NCBI GenBank assembly: GCA_029204225.1
Contig: MU832201.1
Span: 18,426 to 82,425, forward strand
DNA from: Diphasiastrum complanatum
Lineage: Eukaryota > Streptophyta > Lycopodiopsida > Lycopodiales > Lycopodiaceae
Reading direction: 5' to 3'
Length of the DNA stretch: 64,000 nt
Part shown: piece after piece, positions 1 through 10,879 of the stretch
How positions within the stretch are numbered: the first letter of the stretch is position 1
Layout: every line of letters begins with the position of its first letter
Translations under genes and position numbers: made by a program
The notes under the pieces: model-generated
Seen by the model: only the letters and a program-made list of their open reading frames with translations
Databases searched by the model: none
Told to the model about the DNA's origin: nothing

Positions 1-1011
1 ATTAGGTGGCAGATCCGGTAGAAGCTTATCTGATGATGGTGCTGTAAATCCCTGTAGTCATCACCAAGTAATGTTTTTGGTATTATCGACCCATGGGATC
101 ACAGAAAATCAAACCTAGGTGGGCGAGCGAACCTCAATCACAATGCACCAACTCACCACGTGTGGGAAGATCATCACCAGGTTAAAAACTTATTAGCAGA
201 GATTGCAGTTATGCCTTGTCTACAGCAAGTAAAATTTACATCACGAATCTGAGTTAATACATCATAATGATCATAATATCATATTTATGCTAGTATAACA
301 TTGGCAAAGCTAATAAGATTGTCAACTGAACTTATTCATATAAGGGTGAAAGAAAAAATGTCAAGCGATTAAATCATAATTCCTTCACAACAACATTCTG
401 GGCTATATACAGCAGCATTCTGGGCCACCAACATTCTAGGACAAACTTTCTGGAAAGCTGTATGGAACTCCGCTCTGAATTGTATATTGAATATTTTATC
501 TTCAAAGTTTATTTTGAGTTTTTGTGTAGATATAGAGTCGAGTACGAAAAGCTTTTTGTGTTACTGTTTTCAACATGTGTTCTACGTACTTGTATCACTC
601 TCAACAACATAACTAGACCATAAATACAAACACCCTATAAAATGCATGCATGTTTATATATTGAAAGCAGACATATCGTAGTTATAGGCCATCTATGTAC
701 TCTACATTAGGCTTCCTGATTTTCTGGCTGGATTGATTACAAAGCAGCTTCTGCTTAGATCAGTTTCCTTCAACTTAGCTTCTATTTAGCTTTAGAACAG
801 CCATAGTTGCATAGCATTCCAGTACAGTGTGTTCCAAAACGCACGTACTAAAAAAGTCTACCAGAATGCTCTCATTGTTTTTTCAGGTTTTTTCTGAAAT
901 GTATTCGAAAGCACATTTTTCTTTTTTGTATGCTTTCAGGAAGTACTGGGAGCTGAGATACAATATTTAGAAAAGATACTTAAAACTCTAACTAGAAAAT
1001 GTGAAATTTAG
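1..1011 (+). CDS. Possible 3' end of a host gene (two candidate exons)
   Basis: Two open stretches are flanked by good plant splice signals and join in phase. The first runs from the window edge to 67 and ends before a GTAATG donor. The second starts at 940, after a pyrimidine-rich tract and CAG acceptor, and ends at a TAG at 1009-1011. The last exon would encode 23 residues starting EVLGAEIQYLEKIL, with a coiled-coil-like heptad pattern. The intron between them (68-939) is AT-rich. I do not recognise the protein. Two short open stretches with matching phase can arise by chance, so this is a candidate only. Confidence 0.3.
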
Positions 1012-1559
1012 CACCTGATAAGCCATTGAAATCTAATTTCCAGAATTGCAAAGGAGACACAACTTGCAAACTTTGAAATGCAATGATATGATTAATCAAA
1101 AGTGGCATCACTACTTAATGGAACCAAGAACTAACTACTGCAATTTATAATACAATGAAATTGACACTTGATACGAGCTCCAAAGAGAAACCCAAGTATG
1201 AACTGAATATCATAAACTTTAAAGTACAATGTTCAAGGCCAATACAAAAGTAGCTCCAATAATGGACTCTGCAATCTCCTCACTCCTAGCCGGTGTGTAA
1301 AATAATTCCCCTTCCAACCTTAGGCTGTCCTATAAGTCCTATTCCAATCCTAGGGTTGCATGGTCAATGGGTGATCAAGCCACTTGGCATGCCCTATGCC
1401 TACCATGACCCTTCTAGCAATAGTGACTTATCGACTTGCCAGATACAACTTTTATATAGTCTATATTGACTCTCCCAAGTAGCATCAGACCCTTGCTTTT
1501 AGTAGTGACACCAAGCCTTCAACTAGGCTGTCACCCTGATGTAAGCACTTCTTTCAAGC
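1012..1559. other. AT-rich sequence, no gene seen
   Basis: Nothing is recognisable here apart from the likely decayed 3' end of the gypsy element that is readable from 1560 on the minus strand. A purine-rich stretch on the minus strand near 1310-1325 could be a degraded polypurine tract, which is inference only. Confidence 0.4.
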
Positions 1560-2960
1560 AACTTACATAAGATGCCGGAAGAAATGTACATCCCTCTGGC
1601 AAACGTAGCTTGTTTCTTAATGACCTGCCATGGTCCACAATACCTTGGTGAAGACTTTTACACTTGTCCACATTACCTTCAATTTTGGAGGCACTTGTAG
1701 AAAGCACAAATCACCCTACCAAATTCCAAGTATGAACAATTTTCATGAGCATAGATTTCCACCCTTGTGTGAGCATTGGCAAGATTACAATGGTTGCTTC
1801 TAGCCTATCCCACATCTAAGTCAGAAACTAGGTAGCTTTTGGGAAATACATATAGTAGTCGGAGATTGGCCGGTAACCCTAGATTGATTCGAATGAACTC
1901 ATATGAGTGGACAAATGTTTTTTTTCTCGACTAGGGGCAAGTACTTGGCCCTATCAGTTTGCACCTCACTGACGTTTGCTCAAATCATGTCTTTTAACAC
2001 TTGATTGACGCTCTCTGTCTAGCCATCTATTTGTGGCTACTCACTACTGCTCATCCTCAACTTTGTTCCCTGTGAAGTTAGGAAATGTCTAAGACAATAG
2101 AATTTGGAAGACCATCATGTCTTACTATATATTGGACGAATGCATCAACATCCTGCAGAGCTGTCACCACCACCCTAGTCAAGATGAAATGAGCCATTTT
2201 AGTCAATCGGTCTATGACTACCCAAATGGCATCTTGCTTAGCCTAAGCTTGAGCTAATCCGACGATGAGAATTATAGAGATACTCTCCCATTTGCCATGA
2301 GGAATCTCTAGTGAACAAAGTAAACTCGAAGGGCTAAGGAAAAAGAGTCTATCAACTAATTCAATAGTCTTATCCACTCTGGGACACCCCATGCAAGGAC
2401 TATCATGACACTCATAAAGCTTGCCACAAAGTTCATTCACATTGGCACGTAAGTTTCAGCATTATTTCATGGCATACCTCCCTCCACAATGTATGTCAAG
2501 TACATGTGTGCCTCCCCAACAGAACTTGTCACCACTAGAACCTCCAGGCCGCCGATATTCTCTTGTGCACTAGGCACCAAACACCTATAGTTATCATTCA
2601 ATTGTTAAGTTTGTCTAATCTCATCAGTGAGTCCACTCCCTATGATAGTAGATGCCATTCGATAAATCGACCATGTTCTCCTTACACCATGTACTGAATT
2701 TCCAAATGAAACTCTTGCATCAACTCAGCCCACCGTGAGTAGTGGCCCTTTAACTCTAGCTGATTGGAAAAATACTTGAGGGTATTGTGGTCAGTGCAAA
2801 AATAAAACTCCACACCAAATAAATAGTGTCGCCAAGCTCTCAAGAAATTTTGCGAAGCTTCAGATCTTTCAATTTGGTATTTTAATCAAAGAGAGTAGTC
2901 CACCTTCATCTACTCCACGATGGGCCTAAAGTTGAAGTCACACAAGAAGATAATATTTAG
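1560..2960 (-). pseudogene. Decayed Ty3/gypsy pol (RNase H to integrase C-terminus)
   Basis: Read on the minus strand in several frames, this contains in order an RNase H piece (2690-2960, around HYLFGVEFYF and TDHNTLKYF), the integrase zinc-binding region (2243-2440, with YECHDSP and GKWESIS), an integrase core piece with VIDRLTKMAHF (about 2180-2220), a degraded TDGQTERVNQVL motif (about 2000-2030) and a GPW motif (about 1625-1640). Stops and frameshifts lie throughout. The motifs are closest to the chromovirus at 37.5-43.7 kb, so it is probably an old copy of that family. No LTRs could be delimited. Confidence 0.75.
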
Positions 2961-2964
2961 GAGT

Positions 2965-3765
2965 GATACTATCACACAATTCTCATTGGAGCTTGTGTGA
3001 AAAAAGTAACTCCTGGAGGTTGAGAATCTTTCTTCCCCTGGAATCTTCATGCACAAAAGGTTGAGCTATGAAGATGGAATAAAAAAAGATTGTTTGATAA
3101 TAAATTGATACCTTGATGGCACTCATCCTACTATACGCTTGTGAAGTATGGAAAGGCACTTTATCATGCACTAAATGGGCTAAAATCAAAAATATTCAAA
3201 AGAGGTTTTTAACCTCCTATTTAGGTGTCAAACATATCACACCATACACTACTTTGTTATCTTAAGCTAATGTACTTCCTTTGAAAGCGTTTGCCTTTAT
3301 AAAGACAAATTAAGTATATTAAAAGAGTGCCAACTCTACCGGTGATAGACTATCGAAGGTGATCGTCCAAAGTTATAAACTCCCTCAAAATTGAGCAATG
3401 GTTGGTGGTTAGAGATACTCAAATGGCTGTCTTTTTGGAATATCCAACTAAATAAATGGCCCAAAAACTCTCCCAACTCTTTTTTGCAAAAGAAGTTAAT
3501 TGAACGTTTTGGAAGATACATTGAAGGGGACATTCCATGAAGAAAAAGCACACCATTTCTCGAATCCGTATCAACACATATGAGCTTAGATTGGAAACAG
3601 GAATCGGTGTAGTCCAAAGCTTGCTTGGGAGGTATGCACTTGCTTACTTTGCAAGCATAATAAACTAGAAACAAATTCCTTTTCATTTGGAATGCAACTA
3701 CCTATATCCACCTTGTGAAGACTCCAAGGGACTTTTCCATAAGACCTCACATTCTTTGATTAGTT
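2965..3765 (+). pseudogene. LINE (non-LTR retrotransposon) reverse transcriptase C-terminal fragment
   Basis: In shifting plus-strand frames the sequence reads as the end of a plant LINE ORF2: YACEVW at about 3130-3150, then an IQKRFLTSYLGVK segment at 3195-3235, TPYTTLL shortly after, and a Cys-rich tail near 3685-3735 (CNYLYPPCEDSKGLF). This order (VW turn, IQKRFL segment, TPY.LLL, distal Cys region) is typical of the region after the LINE polymerase core. The endonuclease and catalytic RT parts are missing here. It abuts the gypsy remnant, so the region has been rearranged. Confidence 0.55.
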
Positions 3766-4199
3766 TTTCTAATCATGAAAATCTTAGTGTTTTCATTCAA
3801 GTTTATACTAGATGTAAAAATTTCATGAAATCTTCTATTGGTTGACACTGATTCTAGAATGGTTTTATTCTAGTTGTTATCAAATTTCAATACACATTGC
3901 CATTTGCTTTGAGGTCTCATGGAATATTTGGTCTCCATGGACGTTAATAAAGGTTAATTATCCGAGACCAACCTATTACCTTACTTTCATTAATAGAGTA
4001 TAAGGATCAAAGATGCGTTAACACAATGCTTTGAGAGATGTTTCGCCTTCTAGAAATTATACACTCAAGTCTCTAGTTCCTGACAAAGACAGATGACTTC
4101 CTATTTATCTGGATAGACTGAGTAGAGAATTGAATTCTTCATGTTGCTCTATAGACACCTAAATCTACTCATTGATCTTACATACCTTACGGAATTTCA
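3766..4199. other. AT-rich sequence, no gene seen
   Basis: There are no open frames with recognisable domains. It may be part of the LTR whose 3' end is recognisable near 4555, but without a second copy in the window the LTR start cannot be set. Confidence 0.4.
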
Positions 4200-4558
4200 A
4201 AGACATTGTATACCCTCTATTTAGGGTTTGGAGGTCAACACTCTGAAGGCCAAAGTTATGGCCTTCAATGTATCTAGAGTTTTCATGCAGAGATAGGAGT
4301 TAGTTGCAGACGGCCAGCCCTTGGAGGTGATTTTTTCTTATGTTCATATGGGTGTTTTTTTCATGTCCTACCTTTAGCTTGAGACACGCAACATTCTCTA
4401 GATTGGGAAGGAGACACGCTTCTGTGGTTCAACTTGAGAGATTTTGCTTTAGAAGCTACATTTTGTGATGCTCCTAGTAACTCTGTGGGAACGATAATCT
4501 TTTATACTACATCAAATCTAGTTAATTAAGAAGAACTCAGCTACGACATAAGAGTTCA
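4200..4558 (+). repeat. 3' part of a Tat/Athila-type LTR
   Basis: The sequence directly upstream of a tRNA-Asp primer site has the look of the end of an Athila/Tat LTR, including a GTGGGAACGATAA motif near 4477-4489 and an end close to TTCA at 4552-4555. It is assigned from its position and these motifs. The second LTR is not in the window. Confidence 0.5.
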
Positions 4559-4563
4559 TCTTT

Positions 4564-4580
4564 TGGCGCCGTTGCCGGGC
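4564..4580 (+). other. Primer binding site, tRNA-Asp type
   Basis: TGGCGCCGTTGCCGGGC is complementary to the 3' end of plant tRNA-Asp including the CCA. This is the primer site used by Athila and Tat lineage Ty3/gypsy elements. It marks minus-strand priming just after a 5' LTR. The expected gag does not follow; copia protease begins within about 300 bp, so the element has been replaced or interrupted. Confidence 0.75.
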
Positions 4581-4849
4581 ATGGTAAATACCAATTGGAG
4601 ACTGAAGAAATATCTTGGATGCTGATGAAGATGAATGTTTGGCGTAGAGAGCAGTACTAGAGCTAAACGGCTGGAACGTTATCGAAAAATACGAAAGGAT
4701 TTCTTCAATAGCCTTCAGGAAGTGATTCGAAGTGGCAGATCGTCTTTTAATACTTATTAGGAAGCTGAAACTTTTTTCAACAATCTTGTTGACAATCCTG
4801 ACAGATTTCCTGATACAGTTCTTCCTGACAGCCTATCTGTGCACAGATG

Positions 4850-6510
4850 TGTGTGCAGCCTCGACATCTGACACACAAGAAGTCATCCTTGATTCAGGAG
4901 CAACGTCTCACTTCATTACATCCAGACGAATAATGTCTGACTTTCGAAGTACAGATCCATCCAGATACATAGTTCTTGGAGACGGATCAAGACATCAAGC
5001 GAATGGCATTGGTTCTCTATGGCTCAATACAAACGGCAAAGACTGACGATTAGACGATGTTCTATTCGTGCCCACACTGGAGCAAGACTTGCTCTCAGTT
5101 GCAAGAATAGCAGACATTGGGATGCGTGTGACTTTTTCAAACGAAACATGCAATGTCATTGATGCCAGCACCAGCACACTGATTACACAAGGAAGACGAA
5201 AAGGCAACTTGTATCATTTGAAGGTATGCCTACCAACGGATCAAGCACACCAAGCTCACGAATCTACAGTCGTAGACTTTGCCACATGAACACAATGGCA
5301 CTATATCAGACAAGCCAGCACGGAGCTATCACAGGCGTAAGCGTCACAAATGCAATGAACTCGACAACGTGTGATGTGTGCATGAAAGGGAAGATGTCTC
5401 GTACTCCCTTCACCAGGGACTCCTTCAAACGACATAGATTCTGGAGCTGGTACATTCGGACATCTACGGACCCTTTGACAGAGTAGGTGGCTCAAAATAC
5501 TACATCACCTTCATTGACGACTACAGCAAGTTCACGAGAGTCTACTTCATTCACAACAAATCGGAAGCACTCAACAAGTTCACAGAATATGTGAACTGGG
5601 CAAAAAGATGCACAGGAAGCAAAGTGAAGAGATCAGAACTGATCGTGGTGGAGAATACATCTCGAACCGCTTCGCCGACTTCCGCAACGATCGAGGAATC
5701 CTTCATAGAAGGACTGCATCCTATACACCACAACACAACTGTGTTGTTGAAAGAAAGAACAGGACACTCATGGAAGCCACAAGGTGCATGATGGCCTACT
5801 CCAAAGCACCAAGAGTGCTATGGGCTGAAGCAGTAGCTACAACTGCCTATATCCAGAACAGGATAGGCAGATCTGGAGTTCCTCACATGACACCACACAA
5901 ACTATGGTGGGGCAGATAGCCCAATCTAACGCACGTTCGGATCTTGGCTGTGCAGCTTATGCACATGTTCCAAACAAGCTTCGAAAGAAGCTTGATGAGA
6001 AAGTCAAACAAGGATACCTCGTCGGATCTACATGCCAGAGAGGAATCAAGTGAAGACAGTCAGAGACGTCAAGTTCGATGAGATCAGAACAACGGCCGAT
6101 GATGATTCAGCCAGCTATGAAGTCTTAAGAAAGCAGTACTACGACCTGCCAACCATGACAAAGGGAGCAAAACCCGAACACTCAGACGAAGATGTTCGAA
6201 TCCCACATCAGCTGAGCGACGAATCAGACGAGGAAAGGACAGCAAGCATGCCTGCAGCTAGAACGCCTGTAAACCAAAATGGTTCTGGACCTAGCTAAAG
6301 AGAAAGGCAAGGACATCGCAGTACCTGAACAATCTCCCAGGAGATCAACAAGAGAACAAAGAGCGCCAGCCAGATTCGTGCCAGGCAGCTCGGCTTCGAC
6401 ATCCGAAGAATTTTGTGGATTCAGTGGCGAACCACAAACATTCGAGGAAGCCATTGACAGTCCAAACAGGGACAAATGGATCCAAGCCATGAACGAAGAG
6501 ATCGAAGGAT
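4850..6510 (+). pseudogene. Decayed Ty1/copia polyprotein (protease, integrase, start of RT)
   Basis: Successive frames give protease (VILDSGATSHFIT at 4885-4925), the pre-integrase zinc-binding region (RRLCHMNTM and CDVCMKGKMSRTPF, 5260-5410), the integrase core (YYITFIDDYSKFTRVYF at 5497-5550; TDRGGEYISNRF at 5637-5680; CVVERKNRT at 5740-5770), an FGCAAYAHVP segment near 5950, an acidic linker, and the start of the reverse transcriptase domain (FEEAIDSPNRDKWIQAMNEEI, split over two frames near 6440-6510). The integrase Asp, Asp and Glu positions can be seen, but at least five frameshifts or stops separate the parts. The polymerase core and LTRs are absent here. The 155-bp RNase H end at 7318 may have belonged to a similar element. 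Confidence 0.85.
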
Positions 6511-6650
6511 TATCTATTTTGTTACTCCTTTCGAGAAGGATTGGGATCAACATTTTAGCATAGTATAGCTATAATAGCTCTATCAGTACTAGCACTGGTG
6601 TATCCCCATTTTTAGTAGCTCATGGTTATGCTCCTTTACTACCAGGAGTT
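6510..6650 (+). pseudogene. Gypsy integrase fragment (family of the 10.1-16.2 kb element)
   Basis: The sequence reads DWDQHFS then YSYNSS and SPFLVAHGYAPLLPG, closely matching the integrase C-terminal core of the chromovirus at 14.9-15.05 kb (DWDQYL, YSYNSS, SPFLLAHGYSPVLP). It starts abruptly at the end of the copia RT fragment and stops at the next gypsy piece. Confidence 0.7.
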
Positions 6651-6657
6651 CCGCCAC

Positions 6658-7316
6658 AATTCAATTTGGGTAATAGTGGACAGGTTGACTAAAATGGTCA
6701 GGTTTATCCTGACTAAGACTACAGTGAGGGCGCCTGAGTTAGCCAGGCTCTTCATAGAAAATATTTATAGGCTCTATGGAATTCCATCAAGTATTGTTAG
6801 TGATAGGGATTCTAAGTTTACCAGCAATTTTTGGCGAGAGGTGTTTCTTAAGTTAGAAACTAAGCTAAAAATGGGTACTTCTAACCACCCACAGACGGAT
6901 GGTCAAACCGAAAGAGTCAACCAAGTCCTAGAAGATATGCTGAGAGCTTATGTGAGTAGGGAACAGTCTAACTGGGAAGAATATCTTCCATTGTTAGAGT
7001 TTGCCTATAATAGCTCGAAGCATGATACCACTGGGTATAGTCCATTCATGCTTATGTATGGGTATCAACCTCGAGCCCCAATGGCAGTGGGACTCGAGAG
7101 AGAGTAGATACAAATTGTCAAGAATTTTCTCCAAGACATGTTTGAGACATTAAAGGTTGCTAAAGAGAACGTCTGACAGGCGCAAGCGCGATCTCAACAT
7201 TATGCGGATAAAACCCGTAGACTAGTAGCCTTTAAAGAAGGAGATGAAGTTTATTTGTGAGTTCCAGAGAAATCTGAAACTCTGCGGACAGGTAAGTGTC
7301 CGAAGTTATCTCCTAG
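6658..7316 (+). pseudogene. Gypsy integrase fragment (family of the 37.5-43.7 kb element)
   Basis: A 161-residue open frame (6622-7107) covers an integrase core: WVIVDRLTKMVRFI with the first Asp, IVSDRDSKFTSNFW with the second, and HPQTDGQTERVNQVLEDML with the Glu. It continues through a stop to an arm with QHYADKTRR and DEVYL near 7195-7260. It is much closer to the minus-strand element at 38.2-39.3 kb than to the plus-strand element at 10-16 kb. The zinc-binding N-terminus, RT and LTRs are missing, so it is an internal fragment in a mosaic. Confidence 0.8.
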
Positions 7317-7317
7317 A

Positions 7318-7475
7318 TAAAGTATCACTTTGTGCATGAGAAGCTACAATCTGAAGATATAAGTATTGTACATTGTTCTACGTTGTTACAAGTTGCTGAT
7401 ATATTTACGAAAGCTTTAAGTAAAGAAAAGTTTGAGACTTTTAGAGCCAAACTTGGCTTAGATCTAGTTATATAA
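7318..7475 (+). pseudogene. Copia RNase H C-terminal end
   Basis: The frame reads IKYHFVHEKLQSEDISIVHC, then LLQVADIFTKALSKEKF and RAKLGLDLVI followed by a stop. This is the characteristic C-terminus of Ty1/copia polyproteins (KYHF...QLADIFTK.L). Only this short end is present, wedged between gypsy pieces. Confidence 0.75.
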
Positions 7476-7584
7476 ATATTGTGGACCATTTGCGGTACTA
7501 AAGAGAGTTTGAGACTTGGCTTAACTGGCTTTGCCAGAAGGGTCCAAGGTGCACCCAGTCTTCCATGGGCCACGCTTCTATTGA

Positions 7585-7790
7585 GAAGCTTGCACCACTA
7601 CCAGCTGCTATACTTCAGGTTCGTCTTTTGCATAGTCGACGCCGACGACAGATTTAGTTTCTAGTTCAGTGGGATGGTCTTCCTGTTGAGGAGGCCACAT
7701 GGGAGCCTATAGATGCTTTTTACACCATTACTTGCGGACCAGGCTCGTGCTCTAGTTGTCCTTGTTCAGTCGTCTACATCTGATACAGTT
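7585..7790 (+). pseudogene. Gypsy chromodomain fragment
   Basis: It is similar along its length to the integrase C-terminal chromodomain at 15.47-15.65 kb: LPAAILQVRLLHSRRRR, then QFQWDGLPVEEATWEPIDAF-like sequence, then LADQAR. It retains the VQWDG...EEATWEP core but has frameshifts. The chromodomain targets new insertions to marked chromatin in chromoviruses. Confidence 0.65.
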
Positions 7791-8270
7791 GATGATCCAC
7801 CAAGGCTTGTTGTTCCATGATTATATGTTGCATCTTCATTTAGCCCGAGGAGCTTTGTTTTCCCGCAGGGGTGAAGTTATGGACTCGGCTCATTTCCTTT
7901 TTTATTACTTTACTGTTATGCATAAGCAGGCCCGTGGGCCTTTTAATTCATGTACTGGCCTTTGGCCCCATTTTTTCATTTATTAGGTACTTGGCCATAT
8001 GATATTAGAGGGGGTCCCCTCTTGTAAGCAGGCACACTATTATCCCTCCTTATCCATTTTGATTAGGTTCACTGACATTATCTTATCCTCTAGAAGGCTC
8101 CATCCTCCTTGTGGGTATAAGTAGGACCTATTGTCATTCATTTCTTAGCTGATGATATTGATCTCTCTTTAACTCCTTAAGCATTCTCTTTGCTGCTTTC
8201 TAGGGTTAGTTCTCGCTCATAGCTATTGATCTGCTATGAATCTATTCATAACTCCAAAACCATCACTTCC
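7790..8270 (+). repeat. Diverged LTR related to that of the 10.1-16.2 kb chromovirus
   Basis: It follows a chromodomain fragment, as a 3' LTR should. It shares the same layout as the 10,088 LTR: a run of GGCCC/GGGCC-rich text (CCCGTGGGCC, CTGGCCTTTGGCCCC), then a TATGTGGAG-like region and a TAGGGTT stretch. It is too diverged for end points to be set. Confidence 0.5.
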
Positions 8271-9027
8271 TTCCTCGGAGTGTTGACAAGAATCATTAAA
8301 ATTATAAGATGCACAAGTAAAGCAAAAAGAAACCCGAAAGGTCAGAAGTTTCCTGAAAGAGCATAGAGCTCATAGTTCACTAATTTCCAATCATATTTAC
8401 AGGTAGGCGAAGTCAGTAATCATAGACGTCTAATTGATCTTAATATGTTTAATCGTTAATTCCACACAAAAAATAACAAATTTTTTACTGTCAAAAATTT
8501 GCAGTGGTCGCAATGAACAAGTAATGTAAACAATGTATGTTTAACTTTGACAGTGTTTGTAAGCTGAATATTGCATCAATCCGAATCGAGTAGATTTCCA
8601 AGTCACTAAAATACTTATATGGTTTAATCATCATAGAAAATGAAAAATAATGCATGGTCTTTGTGACCACGAGCTTGAGGCAAGGAAATTCAAAAGCACA
8701 GAGAAACTCAAGCATAAGAATTAATATGAAAATCGGTCATGCCAATTTTTAGCCATATATCACTCTAAAAGAAGCATTGCCCTCTGAAAAATACAATACC
8801 ATTATTGTTTTGAAGCTAAATGTGTTGAAAAATGCTTTGACATTCAATTAAGCAAAAACTGCAACTTTGGCTATAAGAATACCCAAACTAATGTTTCAAA
8901 TGATTTGCTACAATCTCCCAAAAAGCAAAATATAGTCTTCCACTTGCTTCAGCAGACAGAAAAGCTATATGCTGCTTATTCATGAAAGTACATTCATACT
9001 TATGCATATGTCAAGAATAACATTTAC
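8271..9027. other. AT-rich sequence, possible intron
   Basis: No transposon domains are visible. If the candidate exon at 9028-9089 is real, this would be its downstream minus-strand intron. A TTTTTCAG acceptor near 8788-8800 would lead into a very short end ending in TGA, which I regard as speculative. Confidence 0.3.
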
Positions 9028-9089
9028 CCGAACTTGGTCTTCAATAGCCTTCCTCATCTTGAGATACAATTCAGCAGTAGCTACGGCCG
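9028..9089 (-). CDS. Candidate isolated host exon
   Basis: On the minus strand a TTTTTTCTGGCAG acceptor is followed by 62 bases open in one frame (AVATAELYLKMRKAIEDQVR) and then a GTAAATG donor. Acceptor, donor and amphipathic helix-like content are all consistent with a small internal exon, and base composition is richer in GC than the flanks. I do not recognise the protein and found no convincing neighbouring exons. An exon captured by, or stranded among, transposons is possible. Confidence 0.35.
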
Positions 9090-9096
9090 CTGCCAG

Positions 9097-9640
9097 AAAA
9101 AAGGAACCGCTATTACCTTTTATACATAAAATTGCAGGGATAGCAAACAAAGTAGCACAATTTCAAGTTTCAAAGAAAAAGCACAGATTGTTTGAGTCCA
9201 ACAATTGAGTGCTCAAAGAAGCAATATACTTTGGATTAAATCTTTTGAGCTTATGTGTTTGGGGAATAAACACAAGAATTCTTCTGAAAAAATGTACAAA
9301 AAAGCACTCCAATTCCATGTCCCTTTGATTACGAGTCATGACCAGTAAGCCACAAATACTCTTAATTTAACAGAAAAAATACACAGAGGTAGTTTTAATC
9401 ATCAAAAAAACAACAAACAGCTTCAGCTTGACTGGGAGTGGAATCCTGAAATTACTGGAGGAAAAAATTCAACCCAGTGTAAGAGGTTCAGCCAAAAACA
9501 ACAGAGTTAACAGTAGCTTGCAACGCACTCTATAGGAAAAGGAAAGACCTTATCGTGGTAGTGTACTACTCAGATGTTTATGGACAATTGGATGCCTACA
9601 AGCCTTGACAGGTCTAATATCTGTTTACAAGGGTCATGCA
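9097..9640. other. AT-rich sequence, no gene seen
   Basis: No domain, repeat or RNA gene could be recognised on either strand. Confidence 0.4.
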
Positions 9641-9647
9641 ATGGTGG

Positions 9648-10087
9648 ACTATGGTTGTAGACTCGATCCTTGTAATTCAATGCTAATTATTGGGTATTGT
9701 GATGTGTTTTGACTCTCGTGCTGTCAACATGAATAACATTATTTGTATGCGATTTCTAGCACTATTTCCTATAGTTTGCTATGTATGTTGGATTAGGAGC
9801 ACGCGACATCAGTGATGTCAAAGCATTATAATCTTTTGGCTCGTTTGCTTTATGAAAGAATTGCAGCTTCTGCTCTTGTGAATGCGAGCCATGGAGATGT
9901 TCTTGCTAGGTTTCATGTGCCCTATCCACATGATTGGCTATGGTTTATAATCCCTATCCACGTAATTCAATGGAAATCAATGGATCTTGTGTTTTGAGTC
10001 TATTGTGTCATCACCATGAATGTCATTATTTGTATGCAATTTTTGGCATTATTTCTTATATTTCGCTGTGTTTCCTGGATCAGGCAC
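9648..10087 (+). repeat. Imperfect tandem repeat, period about 290 bp, interrupted by a retrotransposon
   Basis: The segment leading to GGATTAGGAGCAC at 9789-9801 is similar to the segment leading to GGATCAGGCAC at 10,077-10,087. Shared blocks include GTAATTCAATG, CATTATTTGTATGC and a TTTCGCT/TTTGCT region. Text after the first copy (CGACATCAGTGATGTCAAAGCATT) reappears after the retrotransposon (CGACATTTGTGGTGTCAAAGCATT, 16,227 on). The chromovirus therefore sits inside the second repeat unit, and the first unit shows the uninterrupted site. Confidence 0.7.
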
Positions 10088-10552
10088 AGTTACGGACTAC
10101 AGGATACAGGCCTACTGGGCTACTCTGCATATATTCCGCAGGCCTCTTTACATTTACTGTTGGTTATGTATATTTCTGGTTACGCATTTTATATTAGTCA
10201 TGTATAGGCCCCAGAGCCTTTTTATATGCTTATGACCCGCACTGGGTCCTTTTTTATGACATTGACTGGCCTTGGGCCCTTACTATATGGTTATATGTGG
10301 AGTGGGGGCCCGTAGGAGGGCGCACTATTTTGCCTCCACATTTTGCCTCCCTTTACTTTTGAATTCCTATTTTAGGGTTCATTGGTAGGGTATTTATAGG
10401 GGCATTTGTACACTCATTTTTCAAATTATTGATTGGTATTGCTTGGGCTCTTCGTGGGAGAACCTACTGTCTTGTCTATTGCTTGTAGGGCTTTAGTCTA
10501 TTGCTGTCTATTATGCTTCATTGATTCAACACCTGAGATTTTGATCATAGCT
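10088..10552 (+). repeat. 5' LTR of the 10.1-16.2 kb chromovirus
   Basis: 465 bp, starting AGTTACGGAC and ending ATAGCT immediately before the primer site. It carries a 7-bp segment absent from the 3' LTR (near 10,305-10,315). It contains a GGCCC-rich block and a TAGGGTATTTATAGG stretch that could hold the promoter TATA box. Confidence 0.9.
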
Positions 10553-10566
10553 TGGTATCAGATTAC
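10553..10566 (+). other. Primer binding site, initiator tRNA-Met type
   Basis: TGGTATCAGATTAC directly follows the LTR with no spacer. The first ten bases match the common tRNA-iMet primer site of plant LTR elements, and the remainder diverges. Confidence 0.75.
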
Positions 10567-10879
10567 TTTCCGGATTGCTGAATTTCAGATCTGATTTTCT
10601 GATTGGGTGCCCAATTTCCTTGCTGATTTTTCTCTCTTTGCTGAGGGCTTTCGTCTCTTTGCTTCAGCTTCAGCACAGTTTGGAGGAGGACCAACTCCTA
10701 TCAGAGCATTTTCCTTGGCGGAGCGTTAGCAGATAGTTAGCGGAAGTACTTCTGCTAAATTTGGCGGCCGGAAAAAAGAAAAAAAAAGAAAAAAATTTGG
10801 GCAGATTATTTCCGGCGCCCAAGTTCCAAATCCTTTTCCGTCTTTTTTTTTAATCCTCCATTTGATTCAGGGAGAGGAT

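Noticed and set aside
3336-3686. 116-codon minus-strand frame
   Set aside because: The plus strand reads as a decayed LINE C-terminus over the same bases; the minus frame has no recognisable domain.
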